Assembly (NCBI GenBank): GCA_965197395.1
Contig: OZ240205.1
Location: 1,550,001 to 1,614,000, forward strand
DNA length: 64,000 bases
Direction of reading: 5' to 3'
From: CAZYFH01 sp965197395
GTDB taxonomy: Bacteria > Acidobacteriota > Vicinamibacteria > Vicinamibacterales > UBA8438
The position numbers and the translations under genes are program-made. The notes under the pieces were generated by a model. It was not told the DNA's origin. It saw only the letters and a program-made list of their open reading frames with translations, and did not search any database. Below are positions 55,837 to 63,969 of the stretch, piece after piece. How positions within the stretch are numbered: the first letter of the stretch is position 1; every line of letters starts with the position of its first letter.

Positions 55837-58126
55837 ACAGTGGGCCGAGGATCGCCAGGTCGTGTTCGGCATCGTCGATGGCGAGCGCCGCGTCCGCCGG
55901 CGCCGGCCAGGCGAGCCGCGCACCCGCCTGGAGAAACGCCCGTTCCTCGACCGCCTGAAAACTCGGCATGACCCCACGGCGGGCGCGTTCGACGTCCAGC
56001 GCGTAGAAGGACGGGACCCGTGGGCGCCCGTCGCTTGCTTGGAGACGCGGGTAGGACAGATGGACGCGGTCGGTGGCGGCGCCCACGGCCAGACGCAGCA
56101 ACAGCTTCTCGTGGGCGTTGCGGTCGTGCTGATCCGGCAAACCTAGACGTGCCGCGTCCGCGCCGGAGTTGAGGCTGGCACGGTGATCATCGAGCAACAG
56201 CGGGTCTTGACGCTGCTTCTGCGGAAAGACGCGCTCGGCGAGACCCGGAATGAACACGACGGTGAACCGGCGGCCTCGCACATGTTCCGGTGCGGCGACG
56301 AAGACCCGGCCAAACCGCCGGCGCGGTGGCTCGGCCTGCAGCTCGGTCAACCGCTCCGCGAGGACGTCCTGCACCTCCAGCAGTGGCACCGGACCCACAC
56401 GGGCCATCGGACGAAGCTCGGCGAGCACGGCGAGCACACGATCCGGGTCCTCGAGCACCATCGGCGCCAGGTCATCGAGGAGATCCAGCCACTCACCCCA
56501 CGAGGCCTCGGCGGGCAACGCGGCCAGCCGACCGATCACCGGCAACGCGAACCGGCGCAGGTGTTCGAGGTTGCGCAGGTCGTCATCGATTCCGCGGACG
56601 CGCGACGAGTCGGGATCGTCCGCCGCATGCTCCGCGCGCTTCAACTCCAGCTCGCGCGCGAGACCGGTCAACCGGCGCGTCCACCGCGCTTGCCCGCCAA
56701 TCACCGCGGACTCGACGAGGAGACGATCCCAGCGCCACGGCGCGCGCAGCGTGCCGGCCACGACCGGCGACGCGTCGCCGTCCACGTCAGCGACATCCGT
56801 CGGATCACCGGGCGAGCCGTCCTCGGCGTCGAGCAGGGCCAGCAGCGAGAGCTGCGCGGGGAGCGCGGGCGCGGGCACCACCTCGGCGACGCTGTCGGGC
56901 GCCACCCATCGTCCGCGGTCAACCGGTGGCGCGCCGTCGTCGTCGAGCCGGGGCACCTGGCCGAGCGAGAGGTACTCGGAGAACCGGCGCGCCGAGAGCC
57001 GTTCTGCAGCACAGGCGAGCAACGCGAGGAAGGCCCGCCCCGCCGGGTCAGGTGTGTGCGTACCCTTCGCGAACCAGGCGTCGATCCCCGCTCGTTTCAG
57101 CGCCGTCTCGAGCAGGCCACCGTAGACGCGCGGCGACCGGAGCAGCACAGCCATCCGATCGAAGCTCACCCCCCGGGCCGACTCCTGGAGCATCGTCCGC
57201 GCGATCTCGACGCATTCCCGTTCCTCGCCGGGAGCCGAGCGGAAGGTGACTCCAGGTACTGCGTTCGCGTCGTCGATCGCCGGCGGGTCGTCAGCCGTGA
57301 ACAGGTATCGGCGCACGCGTCCGAGCGCGCGGCCCGTCGCCCCGTCGTCTGCGGCAACCGCGTCCGTGGCACCCGGGAGGCGCCGGAGCGCGGCCAGCGT
57401 GCGGTCGTCACCAGACGGCACGGTGGCCAGGACGCGCGGGGCACGGGCCGCGAGCGACGCGATCAGCGCCAGCGTCGCGTCGTCGGCGACCGCCACGTCG
57501 AGGAGCACCGTGGGGATGCCGAGTGGAGGTCGTGCGACCCCCCGCGCCGCGGCGGCCGCAGCCACCCGATAGAGCATCGGCGCATCGACAAGCCGAGCCT
57601 GGTCGAGCTGCTGTGCGTAACACGCGGCGAGCACACCGAGGTCACGTCCAACTGACTCGAGACGGCTCACGTGCGCCACCGGCACCTCGGCGTGCCGAAG
57701 GTCGTGGAGCGTCGCGGCGAGCGTACGCCCAAACGTGCGGAGGCGCGCGATCGGACGAAGATAGTCGAGTGCGTCGCGCTCGATCTCTTCGAACGCGGCA
57801 CGGGTCGCGACCGCCTCCACCCCGAGCGGGGTGGCCGGCGCGGACCCGGCCCGAGCGAGATCAACGGCTGCGATCCGCGCCGCAAGCTGCCGCACGCTGA
57901 ATCGATGAAGTCCGAAGGTCGCTCCGAGACGTCCCGCGATCTCGTGCGCGAGATCGTCGGCCGCTTCGCGCGTCTCGCCGACGAGCAGCAGCTCGTGCGC
58001 CGCCGCGTGCGGCTCGAGGAAGGCTCGCGCGGCGTCCAGACGGGTCGCGGCGTCGGGGGCAGCAAGGATCGCGACCGAGGTTACGGGCGGGGGTGGATCG
58101 GTCGCTGGTAGGTTCTCGAGTGCCAC
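55829..58126 (-). pseudogene. addB: addB 5' part, interrupted by an ISL3 insertion
   Basis: 766 codons from a GTG at 58126 (GGGGAG just upstream) to the break at 55829. The helicase-like N-terminal domain of AddB: RPPLGIPTVLLDVAVADDAT, ECVEIARTMLQESARGVSFD, RMAVLLRSPRVYGGLLETAL, VFVAAPEHVRGRRFTVVFIP and GLAERVFPQKQRQDPLLLDD. The Walker A motif is not seen, as in several AddB-like proteins. The frame after the break runs into the IS and ends 28 codons later, as a 794-aa truncated chain. Joined to 53375-54484 it gives 1135 aa, normal for AddB. End processing by AddAB is therefore doubtful in this genome. Confidence 0.9.
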
Positions 58127-58222
58127 GCTCCCCGAAGCCTCCGTGCCGGGGTCTCCGTTCCGGCGGCGCGACGCCGCCAGTCATCCGAATCGTAGCACGA
58201 GGCGATCGATCGCCGACTGAGG

Positions 58223-58666
58223 TTAGGGCAACAGGGGATCCTCGAGGGCGTGGCGGGCCGCCTTCTGGGCGCGACGCCGCGACTGGGCCAGTCGTTGGTA
58301 TTTGCGATCGCCGCTGAGGCCGCTTTGGCGCGGGACGATGAGGCCGGTAGCCCCGACGCCCTCAACGCGCACGGGTCCGGCGTCCTTGTCATGGTCATGG
58401 CCATGGCCACAGAGCGTCGCGCGGAGCATGCGTCGCTGCCGCATCACCGAGTGGTGGCATCTGAGGCACACCCGAGCCGGCAGCCGCCTGCGGGCCAGAT
58501 CGAGCGTCAGTTGTGCGGGGACACGACCGCAGACGGCGCACAACGGACGCGGGCCGGGGCGGGACCGCGGCGGTGCACCGGGCGCCGACTCCGCGCGCCG
58601 CCGTGAATCTGGATCGTCGTAGGGGAACCCCAACTGTCGAGCCGTTGCGTCCTGGTATTGAGCCAT
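58223..58666 (-). CDS. small zinc-ribbon-like protein of unknown function
   Basis: 147 aa, ATG with TTAGGGTGAG upstream. Two CxxC pairs (PLCAVCGRVP and RVCLRCHHSV) about 25 residues apart form a plausible zinc knuckle. The tail is basic (QSRRRAQKAARHALED) and may touch nucleic acid. No close family recognised. Divergent from the WYL regulator with a palindromic operator in the 100 nt between, so it may be the regulator's target. 96 nt upstream of addB on the same strand. Confidence 0.65.
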   Translation of the reverse strand: MAQYQDATARQLGFPYDDPDSRRRAESAPGAPPRSRPGPRPLCAVCGRVPAQLTLDLARRRLPARVCLRCHHSVMRQRRMLRATLCGHGHDHDKDAGPVRVEGVGATGLIVPRQSGLSGDRKYQRLAQSRRRAQKAARHALEDPLLP

Positions 58667-58684
58667 AACTCACCCTAAGCCCCA

Positions 58685-58707
58685 GGTGTGACAGGGTAGG
58701 TCACACC
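58685..58707. promoter_or_regulatory. palindromic operator between the zinc-ribbon and WYL genes
   Basis: Perfect 8-bp inverted repeat GGTGTGAC - 7 nt - GTCACACC, centred in the divergent gap. It lies across the -35 position of the TATTAT element at 58722, so a bound regulator would block rightward transcription. Likely site for the WYL protein encoded immediately downstream. Confidence 0.65.
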
Positions 58708-58721
58708 CGTCGCGGACCCTC

Positions 58722-58727
58722 TATTAT
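58722..58727 (+). promoter_or_regulatory. candidate -10 element of the WYL regulator gene
   Basis: TATTAT, five of six matches to the sigma-70 consensus, 40 nt before the ATG at 58767. The -35 position overlaps the palindrome at 58685-58707. Confidence 0.4.
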
Positions 58728-58766
58728 TGGGACGGGGAGACCCCTGTTCGAGGTTCCACCACCGCC

Positions 58767-59804
58767 ATGCCGCGTAACGCCGAGGTGATCAGACAGTGGA
58801 GCATCCTGCGCGAGATTGAGTCCTCCCGTGGCACCACGATCCGGCACCTGTCGGCGGCGACCGGCGTGACCACCCGCACGATCCGGCGAGACCTCGACGC
58901 GCTGCAGGATGCGGGGTTCCCGCTGTACGACGAGCCTGGCGAGGGCGCGAAGATCTGGAAGCTCGAGGCGCGACCGTTTCGGCGCCTGGACGAGACCGCG
59001 TTCACGCTGGCCGAGTTGTCCGCGCTGTACTTCAGCCGCACGCTCGTCGAGTGTCTTGCGGCGACTCCGTTTGCGCAGGATGTGCGGAGCGCGTTTCACA
59101 AGCTCGAGACGGCGCTCGGGCTGCGCACGCGGCAGTTTCTCGATCGCCTGCCCGAGGTGATTCAGGCAAAGCGCGAACCGATGCGGGCGCGCGACGAGGG
59201 GCAGCAGCGCGCGACGATCGGCCGGCTGCTCGACGCCATCCTGCACCAGCGCCGCGTCGACGCACGCTACCATTCGCTCTCGAGCCGCCGCGAGAAGCAG
59301 TATCGGCTTGATCCCTATCGTCTGGTGTACGCACAGGGGGGTCTCTACCTGTTCGCCTATGTGGCGCAGTACCGGCAGGTCCGGACGTTTGCCGTCGAGC
59401 GTATCCGGGAGCTCACGCCGCTCAACGAGACGTTTCTGCCGATCGAAGACCTCACCGATGCCGCGTTCCCGCACTCACTCGGGATCCATCAGGGCGACCC
59501 GGAGCACATCGAGCTCGAGTTCGCGGCGGAGGTCGCGCCGTACGTGCAGGAACGAGTGTGGCACCCCTCGCAGACCCTGACCGCCGTAGCGGATGGGTCC
59601 GTCCTGATGACGCTCGACGTCTGCGACGACGGCGCGCTGCGCAGCTGGATCCTGAGCTTCGGGCCAGCCGTGCTCGTGCGCTCGCCGACGTCGCTGGCCA
59701 GTCGGATCGCGACCGAGCTCGGTCGCGCACACGAGCGGTATGCGGCGGGCCACGGCGCGCACGGCGCGCCGCGCGGGCGCGGAGTGGGGCCGACCAGCCC
59801 ATGA
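58767..59804 (+). CDS. HTH/WYL-domain transcriptional regulator
   Basis: 345 aa. N-terminal helix-turn-helix 11/DeoR-like (ILREIESSRGTTIRHLSAAT, GVTTRTIRRDLDALQDAGFP), a helical linker, then a WYL domain (VDARYHSLSSRREKQYRLDP, YRLVYAQGGLYLFAYVAQYR) and a C-terminal WCX-type extension (LEFAAEVAPYVQERVW). WYL domains sense ligands, often nucleic acid or nucleotide, in stress responses. The 3' end of the gene carries one copy of a 43-bp repeat, so the last 18 residues (GHGAHGAPRGRGVGPTSP) are probably repeat-derived. Confidence 0.92.
   Translation: MPRNAEVIRQWSILREIESSRGTTIRHLSAATGVTTRTIRRDLDALQDAGFPLYDEPGEGAKIWKLEARPFRRLDETAFTLAELSALYFSRTLVECLAATPFAQDVRSAFHKLETALGLRTRQFLDRLPEVIQAKREPMRARDEGQQRATIGRLLDAILHQRRVDARYHSLSSRREKQYRLDPYRLVYAQGGLYLFAYVAQYRQVRTFAVERIRELTPLNETFLPIEDLTDAAFPHSLGIHQGDPEHIELEFAAEVAPYVQERVWHPSQTLTAVADGSVLMTLDVCDDGALRSWILSFGPAVLVRSPTSLASRIATELGRAHERYAAGHGAHGAPRGRGVGPTSP
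59748..59790 (+). repeat. 43-bp repeat, copy A (in the 3' end of the WYL gene)
   Basis: GC-rich unit with the near-palindrome GGCGCGCACGGCGCGCC at its centre. Matches 61023-61065 with about 4 mismatches in 43. Encodes the unusual C-terminal tail of the WYL protein. Confidence 0.75.
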
Positions 59805-59945
59805 TGAACGTACCGCTGCATTCGACCGCTGAGGCATCCCGCCGCGCGGCGGTACTCGTCAGTCACATACGCCCGGTATGCTCCTTCCTCGCGCCTTGCG
59901 CGGCAGGCGCCTCGGCGGTCTCGGTGCGACGCGGACGCTATCTCG

Positions 59946-60335
59946 AGTCGGGAACGCCTGGTCTTCACCCGTCGCGGTGAAGTCTTTACGACCACCCTCG
60001 ACCCGACGGTTCCTGTAACCGCGCGGTCGCCGCGTCCCGTCGTGAATGGAGCAGCAAGCAGCGCGGCCGGCTACGGCGGGCTCGGCCGGTCAGGTCTCGC
60101 TGCCGCCCGCGGTGGCACCCTCGTCTTCACGCCGCTGTTCGAGCCGGCCGCGGACAATCGGCTCGTGTGGGTGGACCGCCAGGGCGTCGCGACGCGAGCC
60201 GATGCCGTCGCCGCGCCACATGCGACGCGCCGGATCTCGCCAGACGGTGCCCGCATTGCGGTCTCGATTCGGGCCGAGTTCCTCCGCCGCGATATCTGGT
60301 CCTTCGACGTTGCCTCGAGCGCACTGAGATGGTGA
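59946..60335 (+). pseudogene. fragment of a PD40 beta-propeller protein
   Basis: A continuous frame without a proper start reads RERLVFTRRGEVFTTTL, then GGTLVFTPLFEPAADNRLVW, VDRQGVATRADAV and ISPDGARIAVSIRAEF, followed by a DIWSFDV segment. This is the WD40/PD40 propeller that follows the kinase or DNA-binding part in many acidobacterial proteins (LVWVDRQG ... SPDG.R.A ... D.W..D). Neither the N-terminal domain nor the rest of the propeller is present; the frame stops after ALRW. A residual gene fragment rather than a working protein. The 620 nt between the WYL and PspC genes hold nothing else recognisable. Confidence 0.6.
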
Positions 60336-60422
60336 CTCGTTGCGCGAGTCCCGAGCGGTCAAGACAGCTAGCGGAACCGAAGGAGCGCCGGTCTTCGTAT
60401 GTGTGAATGAGGAGTGTGCAGC

Positions 60423-61001
60423 ATGGTGTGTGTTCGCTGCGGGCGTGAGATCGTCGAAGATGCAGCTTTCTGCCATTATTGCGGCGCTAGCCAGCAACCG
60501 GCGGCGCCTCGGGCCGCGCAACGAGCCCCCTTGCGCCGCTCGCAGCTCGACCGGCAGCTCGCCGGTGTCTGCGGGGGGATCGCCCGCTATCTCTCGGTCG
60601 ACCCCGTTTTGGTGCGCGTGGCCTGGGTCGTGCTGTCCATCGTCCCCGGGACGATTTTTCTCGGTGTGCTTGCCTACCTCGTGGCGTGGCTGATTGTCCC
60701 GGACGCGGAACCGGGCTCTGAAAACATCGATGCCGACGTCGACCCTGCCAACCCCCCCCGTCGCAGGATGCAGCGCTCCTCGACGGACGCGAAGCTCGCC
60801 GGCGTCTGCGGAGGGATCGCCGAGCACTTCGGTGTTGACCCAACGGCAATCCGGCTGCTTTGGGTCATCTTGTCGATCTTCCCGGGCGCGATCATCGGCG
60901 GGATGCTCGCGTACCTCTTGGCATGGTTCGTCATGCCGGCGGCCGCATCGCCGGTCACCCCACCACCGGCGCCGGCCCCAGCCGGCGCCACCGATGAATA
61001 G
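60423..61001 (+). CDS. zinc-ribbon protein with two tandem PspC domains
   Basis: 192 aa; start at ATG 60423 with GAGGAG upstream. N-terminal zinc ribbon (CVRCGREIVEDAAFCHYCG, two CxxC pairs) followed by two PspC domains: QLAGVCGGIARYLSVDPVLV then a membrane helix (VLSIVPGTIFLGVLAYLVAW), and a second KLAGVCGGIAEHFGVDPTAI then VILSIFPGAIIGGMLAYLLA. The two are a clear internal duplication. PspC domains sense envelope stress; the zinc ribbon should face the cytoplasm. A Pro/Ala-rich tail ends the protein. Confidence 0.92.
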   Translation: MVCVRCGREIVEDAAFCHYCGASQQPAAPRAAQRAPLRRSQLDRQLAGVCGGIARYLSVDPVLVRVAWVVLSIVPGTIFLGVLAYLVAWLIVPDAEPGSENIDADVDPANPPRRRMQRSSTDAKLAGVCGGIAEHFGVDPTAIRLLWVILSIFPGAIIGGMLAYLLAWFVMPAAASPVTPPPAPAPAGATDE

Positions 61002-61022
61002 CTCGACGGTCTAAGGGTAAGC

Positions 61023-61065
61023 GGCCAAGGCGCGCACGGCGCGCCTCGCGGACGCGGAGTGGGTC
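61023..61065 (+). repeat. 43-bp repeat, copy B
   Basis: Nearly the same unit as 59748-59790, here between the PspC gene and the convergent thrB, outside any gene. Its central near-palindrome may act as a bidirectional terminator. Confidence 0.7.
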
Positions 61066-61109
61066 CCCACGGAGCGGCCGCGGGGGTTCGGGGCGAAGCC
61101 ACGTCTCAT

Positions 61110-62042
61110 TCAAACCAGCCGGGCGCCGCGACACTCGACCGGCCCGACGTAGCGGTCGCTCTCGAGACCCGCCTCACTGAACGCGGCCTGCATGGCATCC
61201 GCCGCCGCCGCCGCCGCGTCGTCCCCGTCGGTGAAGGCAAACACGCTCGGCCCGGACCCGGAGATCGAGCAGCCGAGCGCGCCCGCATCGCGCGCCGCAT
61301 CCTGCACCCGGTGGAATCCCGGCACGAGCGGGGCGCGAATCGGTTCTACGAGCGCATCGGAGATGCTGCGCCCGAACAGCGGGAGGTCGCCTCGGTACAG
61401 CGCGCTGACGAGCGCGGCGAGGTTCCCCAGGTTGGCCACGGTCTGCCCGATCGTGAACCGATGATCGGCGATCTGTCGCCGCGCGTCCGCCGTGAGCACC
61501 TCGCTGTGCGGGTGCACGATCACGACGCGCAGATCGGGCGGCACGGGGAGCTCGACGAGGTCCAGCGGGTCAGCAGCGCGGATCAGGACGATGCCGCCGA
61601 GCACTCCTGGAGCGACGTTGTCGGCGTGGGCGGTGCCGGAGACGGCCGCCTCGCCGCGTAACGCACATTCGACGAGCGCGGGCGCGGACAACTTGTCGCC
61701 AAACAACGCATTGACCGCGACGGCGCCGCCCACGCTGCTGGCGGCCGAGCTCCCGAGGCCGCTGCCCAGCGGCATCTGCTTGTGCAGCCGAAGTCGGACT
61801 CCCGCGTCCGAGAGCCCAAGTCGTTCAAGCGCCGCGGTCGCGGCGATGCCGACGACGTTGGTCGCCGGATCGGTAGTCAACGAGGATGCACCGGTCACCT
61901 CGGCAATCTCCACACCGGGCTGCGAACGTCGCTCGGCCTCCACCACGTCACCCGGCCTGGTCAACGCCAAACCGAGCACGTCGAATCCCGGACCGAGGTT
62001 GGAGGCCGTGGCCGGGGCGAACACACGGACACGTTCAGCCAT
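61110..62042 (-). CDS. thrB: homoserine kinase
   Basis: 310 aa, usual length. GHMP kinase motifs: motif 1 FAPATASNLGPGFDVLGLAL, ATP loop PLGSGLGSSAASS at 91-103, and motif 3 GCSISGSGPSVFAFTDG. Phosphorylates homoserine in threonine synthesis. No thrC or hom nearby in the window. Divergent from the diguanylate cyclase across 230 nt, and convergent with the PspC gene. Confidence 0.95.
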   Translation of the reverse strand: MAERVRVFAPATASNLGPGFDVLGLALTRPGDVVEAERRSQPGVEIAEVTGASSLTTDPATNVVGIAATAALERLGLSDAGVRLRLHKQMPLGSGLGSSAASSVGGAVAVNALFGDKLSAPALVECALRGEAAVSGTAHADNVAPGVLGGIVLIRAADPLDLVELPVPPDLRVVIVHPHSEVLTADARRQIADHRFTIGQTVANLGNLAALVSALYRGDLPLFGRSISDALVEPIRAPLVPGFHRVQDAARDAGALGCSISGSGPSVFAFTDGDDAAAAAADAMQAAFSEAGLESDRYVGPVECRGARLV

Positions 62043-62272
62043 GGTCCATGAGTATCACGGTGGTGGGCGTCACAGCGTCGCAGGGTTTGCGATCGGTGGT
62101 AAACACGCGTGCATAGATCTGCCCGGTTTGTTGCGCCTCCACGCCACTCCACGAAGGGCACGGCTCGGGCGCTATCTCCTTTTTCTGCAACGGCAAGCAC
62201 GCGGTGTTGCGATTGGCCGAGGAGCGGCCGCGTGCTGGCCAGTGGGGCACCGGTGTGCGAGAATCTGCGTCC
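62043..62272. other. 230-nt divergent intergenic region
   Basis: Between thrB and the diguanylate cyclase. A 22-codon frame starting MSITVVG at 62050 resembles the first residues of PfkB-type sugar kinases but stops at once and is not called. No convincing promoter seen. Confidence 0.4.
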
Positions 62273-62962
62273 ATGGAAGTTTTCGTCGCCATCGGGCTCG
62301 TCATCCTGGCGCTGGCGGGGATCGGCGTGTATCACTTCGCGCGAGAGAAATCGCACGAGGCGACGGTCAAGGCGCTCCAGAAACAACTCGAACATCGCGC
62401 GACCGAGCTGGAGGAAGCGATCCAGACGCTCCACCGGCTCGCCGGCATCGACTCGTTGACACGGGTCACCAACCACAGTCATTTCCAGGAGTTTCTTCGC
62501 AACGAGTGGCGTCGCGCCTTGAGGGAAGCCTCGTCTCTCTCGGTCATCATGATCGACCTCGACCACTTCAGCGACTACAACGACCGCCTTGGACATCAGG
62601 CCGGCGATTCCGCGCTGGCCAAGGTCGGTGGGGCGCTCAAGGGTGTGGTCCGCCGGCCTGGCGACATCGTCGCCCGATACGGCGGTGAGGAGTTTGCGCT
62701 GGTCCTCTCGCGGACCGACGAGCAGGGCGCCTACCGCGTCGCCCACAAGGTCTGCGCGGCGGTCGACGGGCTCGACATCGAGCATCCGGACTCCCCGACC
62801 GCAAACCGGCTGACGGTCAGCGTCGGCGTCGCCAGCGCGACACCGGCGGTCGATTCCAACTGGGAAGAGCTCGAGCTGGTCGCCGCCGCGAACCGCGCAC
62901 TCTTGGAGGCCAAGCAGTCGGGTCGAAACAAGATCGTCGCGGTCGCGGACGTCAGTGCGTGA
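62273..62962 (+). CDS. membrane-anchored diguanylate cyclase (GGDEF)
   Basis: 229 aa from the ATG at 62273. One N-terminal helix (MEVFVAIGLVILALAGIGVY), a coiled-coil linker (QLEHRATELEEAIQTLHRLA), then the GGDEF domain with the active loop GGEEF at 137-141 (ARYGGEEFALV) and an inhibitory I-site RPGD at 128-131, five residues upstream. It should make cyclic di-GMP and be limited by product inhibition. No sensor domain other than the helix and coil is present. Confidence 0.94.
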   Translation: MEVFVAIGLVILALAGIGVYHFAREKSHEATVKALQKQLEHRATELEEAIQTLHRLAGIDSLTRVTNHSHFQEFLRNEWRRALREASSLSVIMIDLDHFSDYNDRLGHQAGDSALAKVGGALKGVVRRPGDIVARYGGEEFALVLSRTDEQGAYRVAHKVCAAVDGLDIEHPDSPTANRLTVSVGVASATPAVDSNWEELELVAAANRALLEAKQSGRNKIVAVADVSA

Positions 62963-62997
62963 AACGCGTCGCAGTATCTAGGGCTTTGGGCTTACCG

Positions 62998-63516
62998 TCA
63001 GTCGAAAATCCCCAACTGCAGCTTCGCCGCCTCCGACATCCGATCCTTGTCCCAGGGCGGCTCCCACACGAGGTCGACCCGCGCGTCGCTCACGCCGTCG
63101 ATCGCCTTCACCTTGCCTTGCACCTCGGCGGGGAGCGTGACGGCCGCCGGGCACCCCGGCGCGGTCAGCGTCATCTGGATCACGGCTAACCCCCCCTTGT
63201 CCACGGCGACGTCGTAGATAAGGCCGAGCTCGTAGATGTTGACGGGAATCTCCGGGTCGAAGACGGTCGACAGCTGCTCCACAATCTTCGGCTTGAGCTC
63301 GAGCATCTTCAGCGGGTCCGACTCGATCGGCGGTCCGGCCGTGGCCGCGGGAGGGCCGGCCTCCGGACTTGGGTCGCCGGCGAGGGCGCTCGTATCGATC
63401 GATGGAGCGGCGGGCGGGATCGGAGCGACCGGAGCAGGGTCGGCCGTTACTGGCTCAGCCGCCGGGTCGGCGTCCGGAGGTGACGGCGGCGAGTTCCTGA
63501 AATTGAAGATGCCCAT
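62998..63516 (-). CDS. sufT: SufT-like DUF59 protein with long disordered N-terminus
   Basis: 172 aa. The last 100 residues are the MIP18/DUF59 domain: VFDPEIPVNIYELGLIYDVA and LTAPGCPAAVTLPAEVQGKV with the conserved Cys, then VDLVWEPPWDKDRMSEAAKL. The first 65 residues are Pro/Ala-rich and probably unstructured, which is unusual for the family. 3 nt after sufU, ribosome site GGAGTGAGCC. Works in iron-sulfur cluster assembly by family and by its neighbours. Confidence 0.9.
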   Translation of the reverse strand: MGIFNFRNSPPSPPDADPAAEPVTADPAPVAPIPPAAPSIDTSALAGDPSPEAGPPAATAGPPIESDPLKMLELKPKIVEQLSTVFDPEIPVNIYELGLIYDVAVDKGGLAVIQMTLTAPGCPAAVTLPAEVQGKVKAIDGVSDARVDLVWEPPWDKDRMSEAAKLQLGIFD

Positions 63517-63519
63517 GGC

Positions 63520-63969
63520 TCACTCCGTGGTGACGATGTCGTGCGCGTCCTCGACCGCGGCCCGCAACGTGTGCCACGCCAGGCTCGCGCACTTGACGCG
63601 CGTCGGGTACTCGCGGACGCCGCCGAACACGGCCAGCTTGCCCAATTGCTCGGACTCCACGTCGACCGAGTCATCGGTCACCAGCCGCAGGAATTGCTCG
63701 AACAGCGCGCGGGCCTCGCTCAGCGTCTTGCCCTTCACCGCATCGGTCATCAACGACGCTGACGCCTTCGAGATGGCGCAGCCGGACCCGAGAAAGCTGA
63801 CGTCGCTGATGACCTCGCCGTCGAGATTGACGTACACGGCCAGCTTGTCACCGCACAGCGGGTTGTATCCGTCGGCGTGCCGGTCGGCGCCGTCGAGCTC
63901 GCCGAAGTTATGCGGGTGCTTGTTGTGGTCGAGGATGACCTCTTGATAGAGATCGCGGAGCTCGCTCAT
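63520..63969 (-). CDS. sufU: SufU zinc-dependent sulfur-transfer protein
   Basis: 149 aa. The three cysteines are in place: Cys39 (NPLCGDKL), Cys64 (GSGCAISKAS) and Cys127 (VKCASLAW), with Asp41 as the fourth zinc ligand. SufU accepts sulfur from SufS and passes it to the SUF scaffold. Its start overlaps the sufS stop by ATGA (63966-63969) and sufT follows after 3 nt. Confidence 0.95.
   Translation of the reverse strand: MSELRDLYQEVILDHNKHPHNFGELDGADRHADGYNPLCGDKLAVYVNLDGEVISDVSFLGSGCAISKASASLMTDAVKGKTLSEARALFEQFLRLVTDDSVDVESEQLGKLAVFGGVREYPTRVKCASLAWHTLRAAVEDAHDIVTTE

Noticed and set aside
56183..57655. Plus-strand open frame of 490 codons
   Set aside because: Antisense to the addB helicase half and without recognisable domains.
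62050..62118. MSITVVG start like a PfkB sugar kinase
   Set aside because: Only seven residues match before the frame stops; too short to call a relic.
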